A stretch of DNA of 57,930 nucleotides from Actinomycetota bacterium (GCA_025963875.1 JAOPZY010000231.1:1-57930), one strand, 5' to 3'; counted from the stretch's first letter, positions 42,547-51,630 are shown. Numbers and translations are program-made. The notes: generated by a model not told the origin, from the sequence alone.

Positions 42547-43671
42547 ATGTCGGTTGGTGCGCTGATTCGTGAGCTACGATCGACCTTGGGCTGGTCCCAG
42601 GGGCGACTGGCGTCCGCGTTGTGCGAGGCCTCACAACATGCCACGGTCAGCCGTGAGGACGTGTCCAGGTGGGAAAACGGCAAGCGGAGGCCCGGGCCCT
42701 TCTGGATGCGGCATCTGGCAACGGTCCTTCAAGTGCCGCTGGAAACGCTGGAAGGGGCAGATGTGCACCGCCGAGACTTTGTCAAAAGCGTTGCCGCAAC
42801 GCTGATCGCGCCCATCGTGGCGTCGGATCTCATCGAGGCGGGCTTTGCGGCCGCCCTGACAAACCGCCGCCTGACCCCGGATAAATGGCAGGACAAGATC
42901 GCTCGGTACGGCCGTGACTACATGTCGCTGGGGGCAGCGGAGATGCAACAGCACTTGACCGGCGATCTCGTCGCGCTTCAGCAACAGCTCGAGGAGCCGG
43001 CATTGTGGGCTGTGGCATCGCGTCTGATGACCCTCTACGGGAAGACGATCCCCGGAACCGACGGCTCCAAGGCGGTCCAGTGGTACAGAATGGCCGCCAC
43101 AGCGGCCGACCGGTCAGAAGATGACGCCTCGCGTGTATGGGTCCGAGGCAGAGCTGCGATCGCCCTCGGGTATGAGGGGGCCTGCCTGCCCGTGGCGGAG
43201 CGTTTTGCGAACCAGGCGCTTGCGATCAGCGACAGGCCGTCGCTCGGAATGCTGAATGCCGTTATGAGCAAGGCGCACATAGCAGCCATCCGAGGTGACG
43301 AACGGGAAGCGTTGCGCCTGCTTCAACAAGGTTGCAAGGTGTTCGACGTGGCGGGTTCGGAGGAGCAGCAGTCCGACTTCGCCATTCCCGAATGGCGCAT
43401 GGCCGTCTTCGCCAGTCTCCTGCTCGCAAGGCTCGGCCACGAGCGTGCCGCCGTTGTGGAGCAGGAGGTGGCCATGCGGAATCTGCCGGCCTCCCTTCCC
43501 CGTTTCGCCACCCACATCGACCTGCACCGCGGCTTGATGCTCGCTCGTGCCGGGGACCGCGCAGGAGGCATTGCCTACGGCCGCGAGGCGCTGCGCAAGC
43601 TCCCACCCGAACGGCACAGCCTGACCTTGCGCATGCTGCTCGCCGAGATCGAAGCCGCACCGGCTCCATAG
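42547..43671 (+). CDS. XRE-family regulator with TPR-like repeats (module copy B)
   Basis: The 374-residue protein has an N-terminal HTH (LGWSQGRLASALC ... VSRWENGKRRPGP, residues about 14-52), a twin-arginine-like HRRDFVKSVAATLIAP at 74-89, and helical repeats to the end (AVQWYRMAATAADRSEDDAS, AALLARLGHERAA-type helices). It parallels the regulator at 14155-15492, and homologous small genes follow each. Here the small genes lie downstream in the same direction after a 182-bp gap. It is probably a ligand- or partner-sensing transcription factor. The ATG is preceded by GAGG. Confidence 0.82.
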   Translation: MSVGALIRELRSTLGWSQGRLASALCEASQHATVSREDVSRWENGKRRPGPFWMRHLATVLQVPLETLEGADVHRRDFVKSVAATLIAPIVASDLIEAGFAAALTNRRLTPDKWQDKIARYGRDYMSLGAAEMQQHLTGDLVALQQQLEEPALWAVASRLMTLYGKTIPGTDGSKAVQWYRMAATAADRSEDDASRVWVRGRAAIALGYEGACLPVAERFANQALAISDRPSLGMLNAVMSKAHIAAIRGDEREALRLLQQGCKVFDVAGSEEQQSDFAIPEWRMAVFASLLLARLGHERAAVVEQEVAMRNLPASLPRFATHIDLHRGLMLARAGDRAGGIAYGREALRKLPPERHSLTLRMLLAEIEAAPAP

Positions 43672-43853
43672 TCGAGCCTCGGCGGGTCAGTCTTTGGCCC
43701 CCACGCTGGCTACTGCCCGGCCAGTTGATCCTTCGTAGCCTGACGACTCACACCGGCAATCGGGGAGTCAGGAGCGAGCGCAGTGCGAACAGGCGCGTGG
43801 GCAACCACGAACCCGTGGTGTCCAAACCGTATACGGAGATTGCAGGGGCCGGC

Positions 43854-44075
43854 ATGAGGAGGGCGCCGCTGCGGCCTGCGGACCGGGGATCCACTTTCCT
43901 CACCATCTGCTGGGAGCAGGCCCATGACGAGGCAGGAGGGGTCGCCCCGGTCCGGGCGACTCTGTGCCGTCAGCACCGGAGCGAGATCGCCAGTACGTAC
44001 CCAACCGCTCGGGGCTGCGGGAAGGCTGGAGACTCGTGCGATGCCTGTCACGGGCGGCCGCCGCAAAGGATCTGA
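43854..44075 (+). CDS. Small cysteine/histidine protein, possible zinc-binding (module copy B)
   Basis: The 73-residue protein has TICWEQAHDE, then TLCRQHRSEIA and GDSCDACHGR, giving the same C-x2-H-x20-C-x2-C spacing as the protein at 15570-15818. Other shared positions are ICWE, EIAxxYPxARGxG and GDSCDAC. No signal peptide or membrane segment is present. I do not recognise a described family. It lies downstream of the regulator, with TGA 5 bp before the next start. Confidence 0.7.
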   Translation: MRRAPLRPADRGSTFLTICWEQAHDEAGGVAPVRATLCRQHRSEIASTYPTARGCGKAGDSCDACHGRPPQRI

Positions 44076-44080
44076 GTGCC

Positions 44081-44302
44081 TTGAACAAGCCTCCTGGGCA
44101 AGCGGCTGATCCTGAGCGAAGGGAGCGCATCCTCGGCAAGCTTGGTCAGGTATGGCGGAGCCTGCCCGGCTGGCGCCTCGCATGGCTTGTCGACAACCTC
44201 GCCCCTCCCGGCACCGATGCCTCCGACGACGATCTCGAGCTGGCGCTGGATCGCGTGCTCCATCTCGACGGCCCACTTCCCCAAGTCAGAAGGGCACCTT
44301 GA
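44081..44302 (+). CDS. Small Trp-rich helical protein of unknown function (module copy B)
   Basis: The 73-residue protein is the homologue of the one at 15815-16045, sharing RIL-KLG-VWR, P-WRLAWL, NL-PPG, ASD and ELxLDRxL. The TTG start has AAAGGA at 44065-44070; a CTG at 44072 is possible. It is followed by a strong hairpin at 44369. It is probably produced together with the Cys/His protein and may act with it. Confidence 0.66.
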   Translation: MNKPPGQAADPERRERILGKLGQVWRSLPGWRLAWLVDNLAPPGTDASDDDLELALDRVLHLDGPLPQVRRAP

Positions 44303-44368
44303 GGGTGGTACGACACGAGGTCGCATGCTGCCGGTGGGCTCGTCGAGTGGAGGAATCAGCCCGGTCCC

Positions 44369-44417
44369 GACGTTTGGCGAAAATTTGTTCGCCTCGAACG
44401 AAAAAACGCCAAACGTC
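44369..44417. terminator. Long hairpin between convergent genes
   Basis: GACGTTTGGCG (44369-44379) and CGCCAAACGTC (44407-44417) are perfect complements, and the 27-nt loop contains a second stem (GTTCG at 44387, CGAAC at 44395) followed by a run of A. The element separates module copy B from the leftward lectin gene and probably terminates both. Confidence 0.65.
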
Positions 44418-44429
44418 CACGAGGGCCCT

Positions 44430-44951
44430 CTAGTTCTGCCAGATCTGGTTTGCGCCACCCCACCAGTCCCACACCTGGACCCGGTCGCCGTTGTTGTTGA
44501 TCCCGTTGGCGTCGGCATCGAGAACCTTGCCGTTCGCCAGGTTCTGGAAGACCAGGACGTTGCTTGACCCGGTGTACACCCGCCACTTCTGTTCGGTTCC
44601 GCCCCCACAGGCCCAGAGCTGCACCTTGTCGCCGTTGTTGTCGATGTTGTTGGCATCCGCGTCCAGGCACTTGTCGTCGGCGACATTCCTCAGGCGGAGC
44701 TGCGACGGGTCGTTGGGGTTGATGGGTTCGAGGTACCACTTCTGGTTGTCGCCGCCGTTGCAGTCCCAGAGCTGGACCCGGTCCCCGTTCTGGCTGAGGT
44801 AGTTGGCGTCTGCGTCCAGGCACTTTCCGCTCTGATAGTTGCGGATCACCGCCCCGCCCGACGCATGTGCCGAGCCTGCTATTGCGGAGAGCATCAACGT
44901 GGCGCATGCCACCAACGACAATCCCAACGCGCTGCGTTTGAACACCGACAT
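44430..44951 (-). CDS. Secreted ricin-type beta-trefoil lectin
   Basis: The 173-residue protein has a signal peptide (FKRSALGLSLVACATLMLSA, then IAGSAHA) and a single beta-trefoil of three repeats. Each repeat has a DADANxxxxNGDxVQxW segment and a QxW-type motif (QKW, QKW, QIW). Such domains bind galactose- or xylose-containing glycans; usually they are fused to hydrolases, but here the lectin stands alone. The ATG has an AAAGGAGG site. It could bind the surface polysaccharide or environmental glycans. Confidence 0.88.
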   Translation of the reverse strand: MSVFKRSALGLSLVACATLMLSAIAGSAHASGGAVIRNYQSGKCLDADANYLSQNGDRVQLWDCNGGDNQKWYLEPINPNDPSQLRLRNVADDKCLDADANNIDNNGDKVQLWACGGGTEQKWRVYTGSSNVLVFQNLANGKVLDADANGINNNGDRVQVWDWWGGANQIWQN

Positions 44952-45129
44952 CCGTAGCCTCCTTTTCTCGATCGGCTTGCGGTGAGTTACCGTGTCAAAC
45001 GCTAGGCCGGGGGGCTTCCGGGGTCATCAGTGCCCACACCCAATCCGGCTCAGTGCTGTCCCTGAACTTTTGTCGGGATCGGTTGGGGGTCAGCCCTTCA
45101 TCCCGGACGAGGAGGCAAGGGTCACGGTC

Positions 45130-46941
45130 GTGGCGCAGGCGGGTACAGCGGAGGGCGTTCAGGGGCGGGGACTTGCCGGCCACCCTCGCGCTGCGCAGGC
45201 GGCGCTCCTTGTCGCCGGGTTGGGCCTGGGCCTGGCCCTCGAGCTCGGATCGTGGTCCTCCTATCCCGCCACGTGGAGAGGAGTCGTCGATCTCGCGGTG
45301 GGATGGGCGTTCCTGCTCACCGGGTTCCTTGCGTCCTGGCGGCGTCCTGCGAACCGAACGGGGTGGCTCCTCACGGCAACCGGCCTGAGCTGGTATGCGG
45401 GCAACCTGCGATTCCTCGGCAACCCCGTCGCCTTCGCCCTGGGCGCCTGGCTTTCGGAGCTACCCGTCGCCGTCCTGGCGCAGCTCGTGTTCGCCTTCCC
45501 CACGGGTCGCCTGGAGTCACGTGCCGAACGGATCATCGTCGGCTCGATCTACGGCGCCATCCTCGGTTTGTCGGGCCTGCGGACCCTGGCCCTGGACCCG
45601 ACGGGCCAGGCGCGGTGCGGTGTGACGGGGGGCACCCGTGCGCGATGCACCGCCAATGCGGCCTTGATCTTCCACAGCCCGGCGGCGCACACGATCCTGA
45701 GCACGCTGCACGATGCGGTGCTCGCGGCCCTCAGCATCGTCGTCCTGGGGATGCTCGTCCGCCGTTTGGCGAAGGCGACGCCGCCGGCTCGCCGGACGTT
45801 GGCCCCCGTGCTGACGGTCGGTGCGGGGGTTGTCTGCCTGTTCGTTGGCGTGGACGTTGCCGGCGCTTCCCGGGCTGCCCCGGCCGTTCAGCACGCGCTG
45901 TACGGAGCTGCGCAGGTCGGCATCCTTGCACTGTCGTTCGCCTTCCTTGCCGGGCTCCTGCAAAGTCGCCTGGCGCAGATGGCGGTGAGCCGTCTTCTCC
46001 TCGAACTGGGGGAGACACCCCCACCGGGCAAGCTGCAGGGGGCCCTCGCCGTGGCACTCGGCGATCCGAGCGTCCAGCTGGCCTACTGGTGGCCGGATCG
46101 ACAGGCGTTTGTCGACCTGGAGGGCAGGAGGGTCCTGCTCTCCGGCCTCCCGGCTCCGCTCACGTTGACGGTCCTCAAGCGTGGAGAGGAACCTATCGGC
46201 GCGCTGGTGCACGACCGCCACCTCGACCAGGAGCCCGAGCTCATCGAGGCGGTCGGAGCCGCCGCCTCCCTCGCGCTCGACAACGAGCGGCTCCACGCCC
46301 AGCTGCGGGCGAAGCTGGAGGAGGTCGAGGCCTCGCGTACCCGGATCGTCGAGGCCACCGACGCCGAGCGCCGGCGAATCGAGAGAGACCTGCACGACGG
46401 CGCGCAGCAGCGCCTCGTGACCATGGCCCTCGAGCTGGGTGCCGTGCGAGCCCGGGCAACCCGCTCGGCCAATCCTGCGGTTGCCTCGGCGCTCGAGGGG
46501 CTGGGCGACCAGCTGTCGCTGGCGCTCAGGGACCTCAGGGATCTGGCTCGAGGCATCCACCCCGCCGTCCTGACCGAAGGGGGCCTCCGCCCTGCCCTGC
46601 TCTCCCTTGCGGAGCGGTCACCCGTCCCAACCCACGTTGCCGGAGCGCTGAGCGAACGATTGCCCGCGACGGTCGAGGCTACCGCGTATTTCATCGTCTC
46701 CGAGGCGCTCGCCAATGCAGCCAAGCATGCTCGGGCATCTTCGGTGACCATCACAGTTGCCCGTTGCAACGAACACCTGGAGGTCAGCGTCCTTGATGAC
46801 GGCGTGGGCGGAGCGGACCCGTCGCGGGGGTCGGGACTGTGTGGCCTGGCCGACAGAGCCGCCGCCGTGGGCGGAGCGCTGAGCGTGGCGAGCCCCCCGG
46901 GCGGTGGCACGCAGGTGACGGCGAGGATTCCGTGCGACTGA
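45130..46941 (+). CDS. Sensor histidine kinase, HisKA_3 (NarL-partner) type
   Basis: The protein of about 603 residues has an N-terminal region of about 8 transmembrane helices, a linker GAF-like region (residues about 300-400), a HisKA_3 dimerisation helix with H422 in RDLHDGAQQRLV, and a C-terminal ATPase (SEALANAAKHA N-box, GVGGADPSRGSGLCGLADR). It should phosphorylate the response regulator encoded 10 bp inside its 3' end. The signal is unknown. The GTG is a choice among weak starts; AAGG lies upstream. Confidence 0.85.
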   Translation: MAQAGTAEGVQGRGLAGHPRAAQAALLVAGLGLGLALELGSWSSYPATWRGVVDLAVGWAFLLTGFLASWRRPANRTGWLLTATGLSWYAGNLRFLGNPVAFALGAWLSELPVAVLAQLVFAFPTGRLESRAERIIVGSIYGAILGLSGLRTLALDPTGQARCGVTGGTRARCTANAALIFHSPAAHTILSTLHDAVLAALSIVVLGMLVRRLAKATPPARRTLAPVLTVGAGVVCLFVGVDVAGASRAAPAVQHALYGAAQVGILALSFAFLAGLLQSRLAQMAVSRLLLELGETPPPGKLQGALAVALGDPSVQLAYWWPDRQAFVDLEGRRVLLSGLPAPLTLTVLKRGEEPIGALVHDRHLDQEPELIEAVGAAASLALDNERLHAQLRAKLEEVEASRTRIVEATDAERRRIERDLHDGAQQRLVTMALELGAVRARATRSANPAVASALEGLGDQLSLALRDLRDLARGIHPAVLTEGGLRPALLSLAERSPVPTHVAGALSERLPATVEATAYFIVSEALANAAKHARASSVTITVARCNEHLEVSVLDDGVGGADPSRGSGLCGLADRAAAVGGALSVASPPGGGTQVTARIPCD

Positions 46942-47576
46942 TCCTTGCCGACGACTCGGTGCTCTTCCGCGAGGGGTTGGCCCGGGTGCTCGCCGAGGTC
47001 GGGTTCGAGATCGTCGCCCAGGCAGGCGACGGCCAGGCGTTGCTCCGGGAACTCGGTGCCCATCCCGCAGAACTGGCCATCGTCGATATCCGCATGCCCC
47101 CCACCCATACCGTCGAAGGACTGGTGGCCGCACGGCAGATCCGGGAGGAACACCGCGATGTCAACATCCTCGTCCTCTCCCAGTACGTCGAGACCGAGCA
47201 TGCCCTCGCCCTGCTGGAGCTCGGAACCGACGGTATCGGCTACCTGCTCAAGGACCGCGTCTCCGATCTTGCGGCGTTCGCCGACGTGGTCCGCCGCGTG
47301 GGCGACGGTGGATCGGCAATCGACCCGTCCGTCGTGGCGCAGCTGGTCGGCCGGCGAAGGGTGCACGACCCTCTCGGGAGGCTGACGGGCCGGGAACGGG
47401 ACGTCCTCTCACTCATGGCAGAGGGGAGATCCAATCAGGCCATCTCAGAGAAGCTCTACCTCACCGGCAAGACCGTGGAATCCCACGTCCGGAGCATCTT
47501 CATGAAGCTGGACCTGAGTCCGGTCGCTGAGGACCACCGCCGCGTGCTTGCCGTGCTCGCCTACCTCCGCGCCTGA
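46932..47576 (+). CDS. NarL/LuxR-family response regulator
   Basis: The 214-residue protein has a receiver domain (LILADDSVLFREG, phosphoacceptor Asp52 in VDIRMPP, conserved Lys in YLLKDRV) and a LuxR HTH at the C-terminus (LTGRERDVLSLMAEG, TVESHVRSIFMKLDL). Its GTG lies 10 bp inside the kinase gene, so it is the cognate partner. Targets are not visible. A weak hairpin (CTGACGGG/CCCGTCAG) spans the following gap. Confidence 0.9.
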   Translation: MRLILADDSVLFREGLARVLAEVGFEIVAQAGDGQALLRELGAHPAELAIVDIRMPPTHTVEGLVAARQIREEHRDVNILVLSQYVETEHALALLELGTDGIGYLLKDRVSDLAAFADVVRRVGDGGSAIDPSVVAQLVGRRRVHDPLGRLTGRERDVLSLMAEGRSNQAISEKLYLTGKTVESHVRSIFMKLDLSPVAEDHRRVLAVLAYLRA

Positions 47577-47728
47577 CGGGCTCCGGTGGACAAAGTGAGA
47601 TAGCCGAAGATGATACCCTTTAGTCGTCCCGTCAGAGATGACGCAATCTCCGCGGACCCTGCCCCAGACCCTGGCTCTTGTTCACCGTGGTCTCAGGAGG
47701 CAGGCATGTCGGACACCCTGGTCACCGC

Positions 47729-47734
47729 TAGCTT
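47729..47734 (+). promoter_or_regulatory. -10 element for leaderless hybrid-kinase transcript
   Basis: TAGCTT is followed by 6 bp and the TTG at 47741. The predicted transcription start coincides with the start codon, which supports the TTG although no ribosome site is present. Confidence 0.45.
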
Positions 47735-47740
47735 CCGCGC

Positions 47741-50700
47741 TTGAGCGGGTCCGGGAGGGTGGCCACCCTCAACAGGCCCCTGGCACCCGACTCCCACCAG
47801 CGCAACCGGAGGGCTTGGGCGGACAGAGCCTGGAGCCTCTACGCCGCGGCGGGAGGACTCGCCGCGGTCGGGTATCTGCTCCTCGGTGCCGGGGCCGGCA
47901 AGGGACCCTACTTCAATCTGATCGGCCTCTCCTCGCTCGTGGCGATCCTGACCGGTATCCGCCTGCACCGGCCACGGCGAAGGCTCCCCTGGTACCTGTT
48001 CGCATCGGGGATGGCGATGTTCGTCGTCGGCGACCTCTTCTACTACACGCTGCCGCAGCTGTTGCACCGCAGTGCGCCTCCGTTCCCATCCACGGGAGAT
48101 TTCTTCTACCTGCTGGTCTACCCGTTGCTCATCGCCGGGGTGGTGCTCCTGATCCGTCAGCGCAACCCGGGTACCGACGCCGTCGGCCTGATCGATGCCC
48201 TCATCGTCTCGACGGCGCTCGGTCTGGTGGCCTGGGTGTTCCTGATCCTGCCCTACGCCCGCGACCCCACACTGACGCTTGGACGCAAGCTCATCTCCAT
48301 GGCCTACCCGCTGATGGACGTCCTGCTCCTCGGAGTGGCCGCCAGGCTGGCGCTGGACCGGGGGAATCGCCGGCCCGCATTCAACCTTCTCATCCTGAGC
48401 ATGCTGTGCCTGCTCGCCGCCGACACCGCGTACGGTCTCATCGTCCTGCACGGGACCTACAACACCGGCAGTCCACTCGACGCCCTGTGGATCGCGTTCT
48501 ACGTGGTATGGGGCGCGGCGGCTCTGCACCCCTCGATGACGACGCTGTCGGAACCGGCGGTCAAAGTCGAGAGCACGCTGACCGGTTGGCGGGTCGTCCT
48601 CCTCGTCGGGGCCACCCTCGTTGCACCCCTGATCCAGGTCACCGACAGCTCCCCAGGGTACGCCTCGGGCATCCTGGTGGCCGGCGCCGTGGCCATTGTC
48701 GTCCTGGTGATCGTCCGAACTGCCGGCCTGATCCACCGCTACGAGGAGTCGCTGATCCGCGAAGGGGCGCTCCGGGAGGCGGGGGTCGCGATGGCAGCAG
48801 CGGGCAGCCGGGTGGAGATCCTTGCCGCCGCTCGGGAGGCCGTCCAGACATTGGTGGGAAAGGGGGCCGCGGCGCACCTCTTCCTGGTGGATGCCTCGGG
48901 AGAGATCCTGCCGCTGCCTCATCTGCAGCCGGCCCCGGCGAGCTCGTCGCCGATCTTCGTCGCCGATCTGCCACCGACGACGAAAGCGGCGCTGGCGCTC
49001 AGGGAGTGGAACACCGGCGACGCGGTCAAGGCCTTCAGCACGATGTTCGGGGCCGACTTCGGCGGCGCATCCACGTCGATGTACCCGTTCATCGTCACCA
49101 ACGATCTCCGGGCGGTCGTCCTGGTCAGTGGCGAGCGCCCCTTGCCTGACGGGACCGCCACAAGCGTGAGCGTCCTGGTCTCGCAGGTGGTGCTGGCCCT
49201 CGAGCGCGAGCAGCTCGCCGAGCAGATCCACCGGGAACGAAGCGAGGCGCGCTTCCGGAGCCTGGTCCAGATGGCTACCGACGTCGTGACGGTCGTCGGT
49301 GTCGATGCAACCATCCTCTACCTGAGCCCCTCGGTTGAACGGGTGCTCGGGTACCCTCCCGACGGGCTGATCGGCACGTCCCTGGTCGCCATCGCGCACC
49401 CGGACGACCGTTCCGTCGTGCTCGGCCTGGCTGCACCGACGTATGGGGCCGATCGGAGTGACGCGGTCGAATGGCGCGTGCACCACGCCGATGGTTCCTG
49501 GAAATACTTCGAGACCGTCAAGACGAACCTGCTTGACGACCCCAACGTCGGGGGGCTCGTCCTCAACAGCAGGGATATCAGCGAGCGGAAAAGGGCGGAA
49601 GTGGACCGGGAGCAGCTGCGGGGCAGGCTGCACCAGGCCCAGCGCCTCGAAGCCATCGGCCAGCTGGCCGCCGGCGTGGCACACGACTTCAACAACCTGC
49701 TGGCGGTGATTCTCATCTACGCAAACTTCGTCACGAAGCGCGTCGAGGCGAGGCCGGGGCAGGCCCCGGTTGCCGAGGACCTTGTTCTGGTCGCGGCGGA
49801 CACGGAGAAGATCCGCCTGGCCGCCGAGCGGGCGGCCGCCCTGACGCATCAGCTGCTGATCTTCGGCCGGCGCGGCGACATGGAGCCCAAGGTCCTCGAC
49901 CTGAACGACGTGGTGACGGATCTTCAGGAACTCCTCGGACGAACGATCGGCGAACACATCACGCTCCGCATCCGTCTCGATCCGGCGCTGTCGGCGGTTC
50001 GCATCGACCCGAGCGCGATCTACCAGGTGGTGATGAACCTCGTCATCAACGCCAGGGACGCCATGGCATTGGGGGGCACACTGACGATCGAGACGGTCAA
50101 CGTCGAGTTCGATCGTCCCTTGATGTGGGGATCCGACCTTGGCGTCGGGAACTACGTGCGCCTGAGGGTGACCGACACCGGATGCGGCATGCCGGCGGGG
50201 GTGGCTGCCCGGGCCTTCGACCCGTTCTTTACGACGAAGCCCACGGGTGAAGGCTCCGGCCTGGGTCTGGCGACGGTCTACGGCATCGTGAAGCAGGCGG
50301 AAGGCGATGTCCGCCTCTACTCGGAACCCGACCACGGGACCGTCATCACCGTCTACCTCCCCGCGACCGCGGATTCGATGGCAGTCCCAACCGAGGAACC
50401 TGCCGCAGCTCCTCAGCTTGGAGGCATCCGGACGATCCTCGTGGTCGAAGACGAGGAGGACGTCCGCGAGGGCATCGCCCGGCTGCTCGCCGACCACGCC
50501 TACAACGTCGTGAGTGCCCCGGACGGAGCGGAGGCGCTCCGGATGGTGGCCGAATTCGACGGTGCCATCGACCTGCTGCTCACCGACCTCGTCATGCCGG
50601 GGATGTCGGGCGGGGAGCTTGCCGAAACGCTGCTCCTGGAACGACCGGGTATCGGGGTGTTGTTCATGTCGGGCTATCCCCAGGGCCTGTCGGAGGAGAG

Positions 50701-50806
50701 CTACACGCCGGCAGCGGAGGGCGTTCTCTCCAAACCGTTCACCGAACGGGGGCTGCTGGAGGCCGTCAGGGAGTCAATCGCCTCACCTCAGGGAGGCGGA
50801 CAATGA
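47741..50806 (+). CDS. Hybrid sensor histidine kinase: 10 TM, GAF-like, PAS, HisKA, ATPase, receiver
   Basis: The 1021-residue protein has about ten transmembrane helices (residues 30-335), a GAF-like domain (about 350-490), a PAS domain (about 505-620), a HisKA helix with His near 648 (QLAAGVAHDFNNLLAVI), an HATPase (NLVINARDAM, GSGLGLATVYGIVKQ) and a C-terminal receiver (VVEDEEDVREG, Asp949 in LLLTDLVMPGMSG). The large membrane part could detect a hydrophobic signal. The downstream response regulator overlaps it as ATGA. Confidence 0.87.
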   Translation: MSGSGRVATLNRPLAPDSHQRNRRAWADRAWSLYAAAGGLAAVGYLLLGAGAGKGPYFNLIGLSSLVAILTGIRLHRPRRRLPWYLFASGMAMFVVGDLFYYTLPQLLHRSAPPFPSTGDFFYLLVYPLLIAGVVLLIRQRNPGTDAVGLIDALIVSTALGLVAWVFLILPYARDPTLTLGRKLISMAYPLMDVLLLGVAARLALDRGNRRPAFNLLILSMLCLLAADTAYGLIVLHGTYNTGSPLDALWIAFYVVWGAAALHPSMTTLSEPAVKVESTLTGWRVVLLVGATLVAPLIQVTDSSPGYASGILVAGAVAIVVLVIVRTAGLIHRYEESLIREGALREAGVAMAAAGSRVEILAAAREAVQTLVGKGAAAHLFLVDASGEILPLPHLQPAPASSSPIFVADLPPTTKAALALREWNTGDAVKAFSTMFGADFGGASTSMYPFIVTNDLRAVVLVSGERPLPDGTATSVSVLVSQVVLALEREQLAEQIHRERSEARFRSLVQMATDVVTVVGVDATILYLSPSVERVLGYPPDGLIGTSLVAIAHPDDRSVVLGLAAPTYGADRSDAVEWRVHHADGSWKYFETVKTNLLDDPNVGGLVLNSRDISERKRAEVDREQLRGRLHQAQRLEAIGQLAAGVAHDFNNLLAVILIYANFVTKRVEARPGQAPVAEDLVLVAADTEKIRLAAERAAALTHQLLIFGRRGDMEPKVLDLNDVVTDLQELLGRTIGEHITLRIRLDPALSAVRIDPSAIYQVVMNLVINARDAMALGGTLTIETVNVEFDRPLMWGSDLGVGNYVRLRVTDTGCGMPAGVAARAFDPFFTTKPTGEGSGLGLATVYGIVKQAEGDVRLYSEPDHGTVITVYLPATADSMAVPTEEPAAAPQLGGIRTILVVEDEEDVREGIARLLADHAYNVVSAPDGAEALRMVAEFDGAIDLLLTDLVMPGMSGGELAETLLLERPGIGVLFMSGYPQGLSEESYTPAAEGVLSKPFTERGLLEAVRESIASPQGGGQ

Positions 50807-51477
50807 TCCCAACCGTCGACGGCGCCACGCCCGAAGCCGGATCCATCCGGGTGCTGATCGCCGAGGACCAGGCGATGTTCGCCGAGGGCCTCTCCAGGAT
50901 CATCGGCGCCGAGCCGGACCTGCTGACGGTCGACACCGTGAGCTCGGCGTCGGAGGCCGTTCGTGCCGCCCGGACCCACGAACCGCATGTCGTGCTCATG
51001 GACTACCGGCTGCGGGACGGCGATGGCGTCACGGCAACGAAGCAGATCAAAAGCGAACTGCCTGAGATCCAGGTCGTGATGCTGACCGGATTTGCGGAGC
51101 CCTCGGTGCTGATCGCGGCCATGGACGCCGGGTGCTCCGGTTTCCTCACGAAGGACCAGGCCCTGCACGAGGTCGTCTCGACCGTACGGCGGGCCCATGC
51201 CGGAGAGCTGGTGGCGGACCCGTTCGTGCTTGCCAGCCTCCTGCCGCGGGTGAAGCGCAGCTCCGGAGGGCCTGATACGTCGCTGACCACGCGGGAACGG
51301 GAGATATTGATGCTGACGGCTCAGGGCCGGACGAGCCAGGACGTCGCGGAAGAAATGTCGCTCAGCGTGCACACCGTGAGGAACCACCTTCAAGCGGTGA
51401 TGAGGAAACTCGATGCCCATTCGAGGCTGGAGGCGGTAGCCAAAGCCGTCCGACGGGGCCTTATTCATCTCTCCTGA
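50803..51477 (+). CDS. LuxR-family response regulator
   Basis: The 224-residue protein has a receiver domain (VLIAEDQAMFAEGL, Asp67 in VVLMDYRLRDGDG, Lys in GFLTKDQ) and a C-terminal LuxR HTH (LTTREREILMLTAQGRTSQD, TVRNHLQAVMRKL). A GGGAGGCGG site precedes the ATG, which overlaps the hybrid kinase stop. It is the likely output of that kinase, perhaps through the kinase's own receiver. Confidence 0.9.
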   Translation: MIPTVDGATPEAGSIRVLIAEDQAMFAEGLSRIIGAEPDLLTVDTVSSASEAVRAARTHEPHVVLMDYRLRDGDGVTATKQIKSELPEIQVVMLTGFAEPSVLIAAMDAGCSGFLTKDQALHEVVSTVRRAHAGELVADPFVLASLLPRVKRSSGGPDTSLTTREREILMLTAQGRTSQDVAEEMSLSVHTVRNHLQAVMRKLDAHSRLEAVAKAVRRGLIHLS

Positions 51478-51539
51478 GCGCCGCTGAATCGCCCTCGGGC
51501 CCCCCAGCTGACCAAGCAATACCGACTACCGAAGATGGT

Positions 51540-51567
51540 CCCCATGCAGTATGCGGCCCTCATGGGG
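51540..51567. terminator. Hairpin downstream of the response regulator
   Basis: CCCCATG at 51540-51546 and CATGGGG at 51561-51567 are perfect complements with a 14-nt loop, 62 bp after the regulator. There is no clear T run. It may separate the signalling genes from the MFS gene. Confidence 0.4.
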
Positions 51568-51630
51568 AAGGTCGATATCAGAACATGATCGGTCCGACCC
51601 CCGGGCCGCCCCATCACCGGGAGTTCGCCC

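Noticed and set aside
47573-47635. Inverted repeat CTGACGGG/CCCGTCAG after the first response regulator
   Set aside because: The 47-nt loop makes it unlikely as an intrinsic terminator, and 8-bp matches at this distance are expected by chance.
47693-50497. Minus-strand frame of over 900 codons opposite the hybrid kinase
   Set aside because: It mirrors the kinase codons, lacks any family signature, and the kinase frame has all expected domains.
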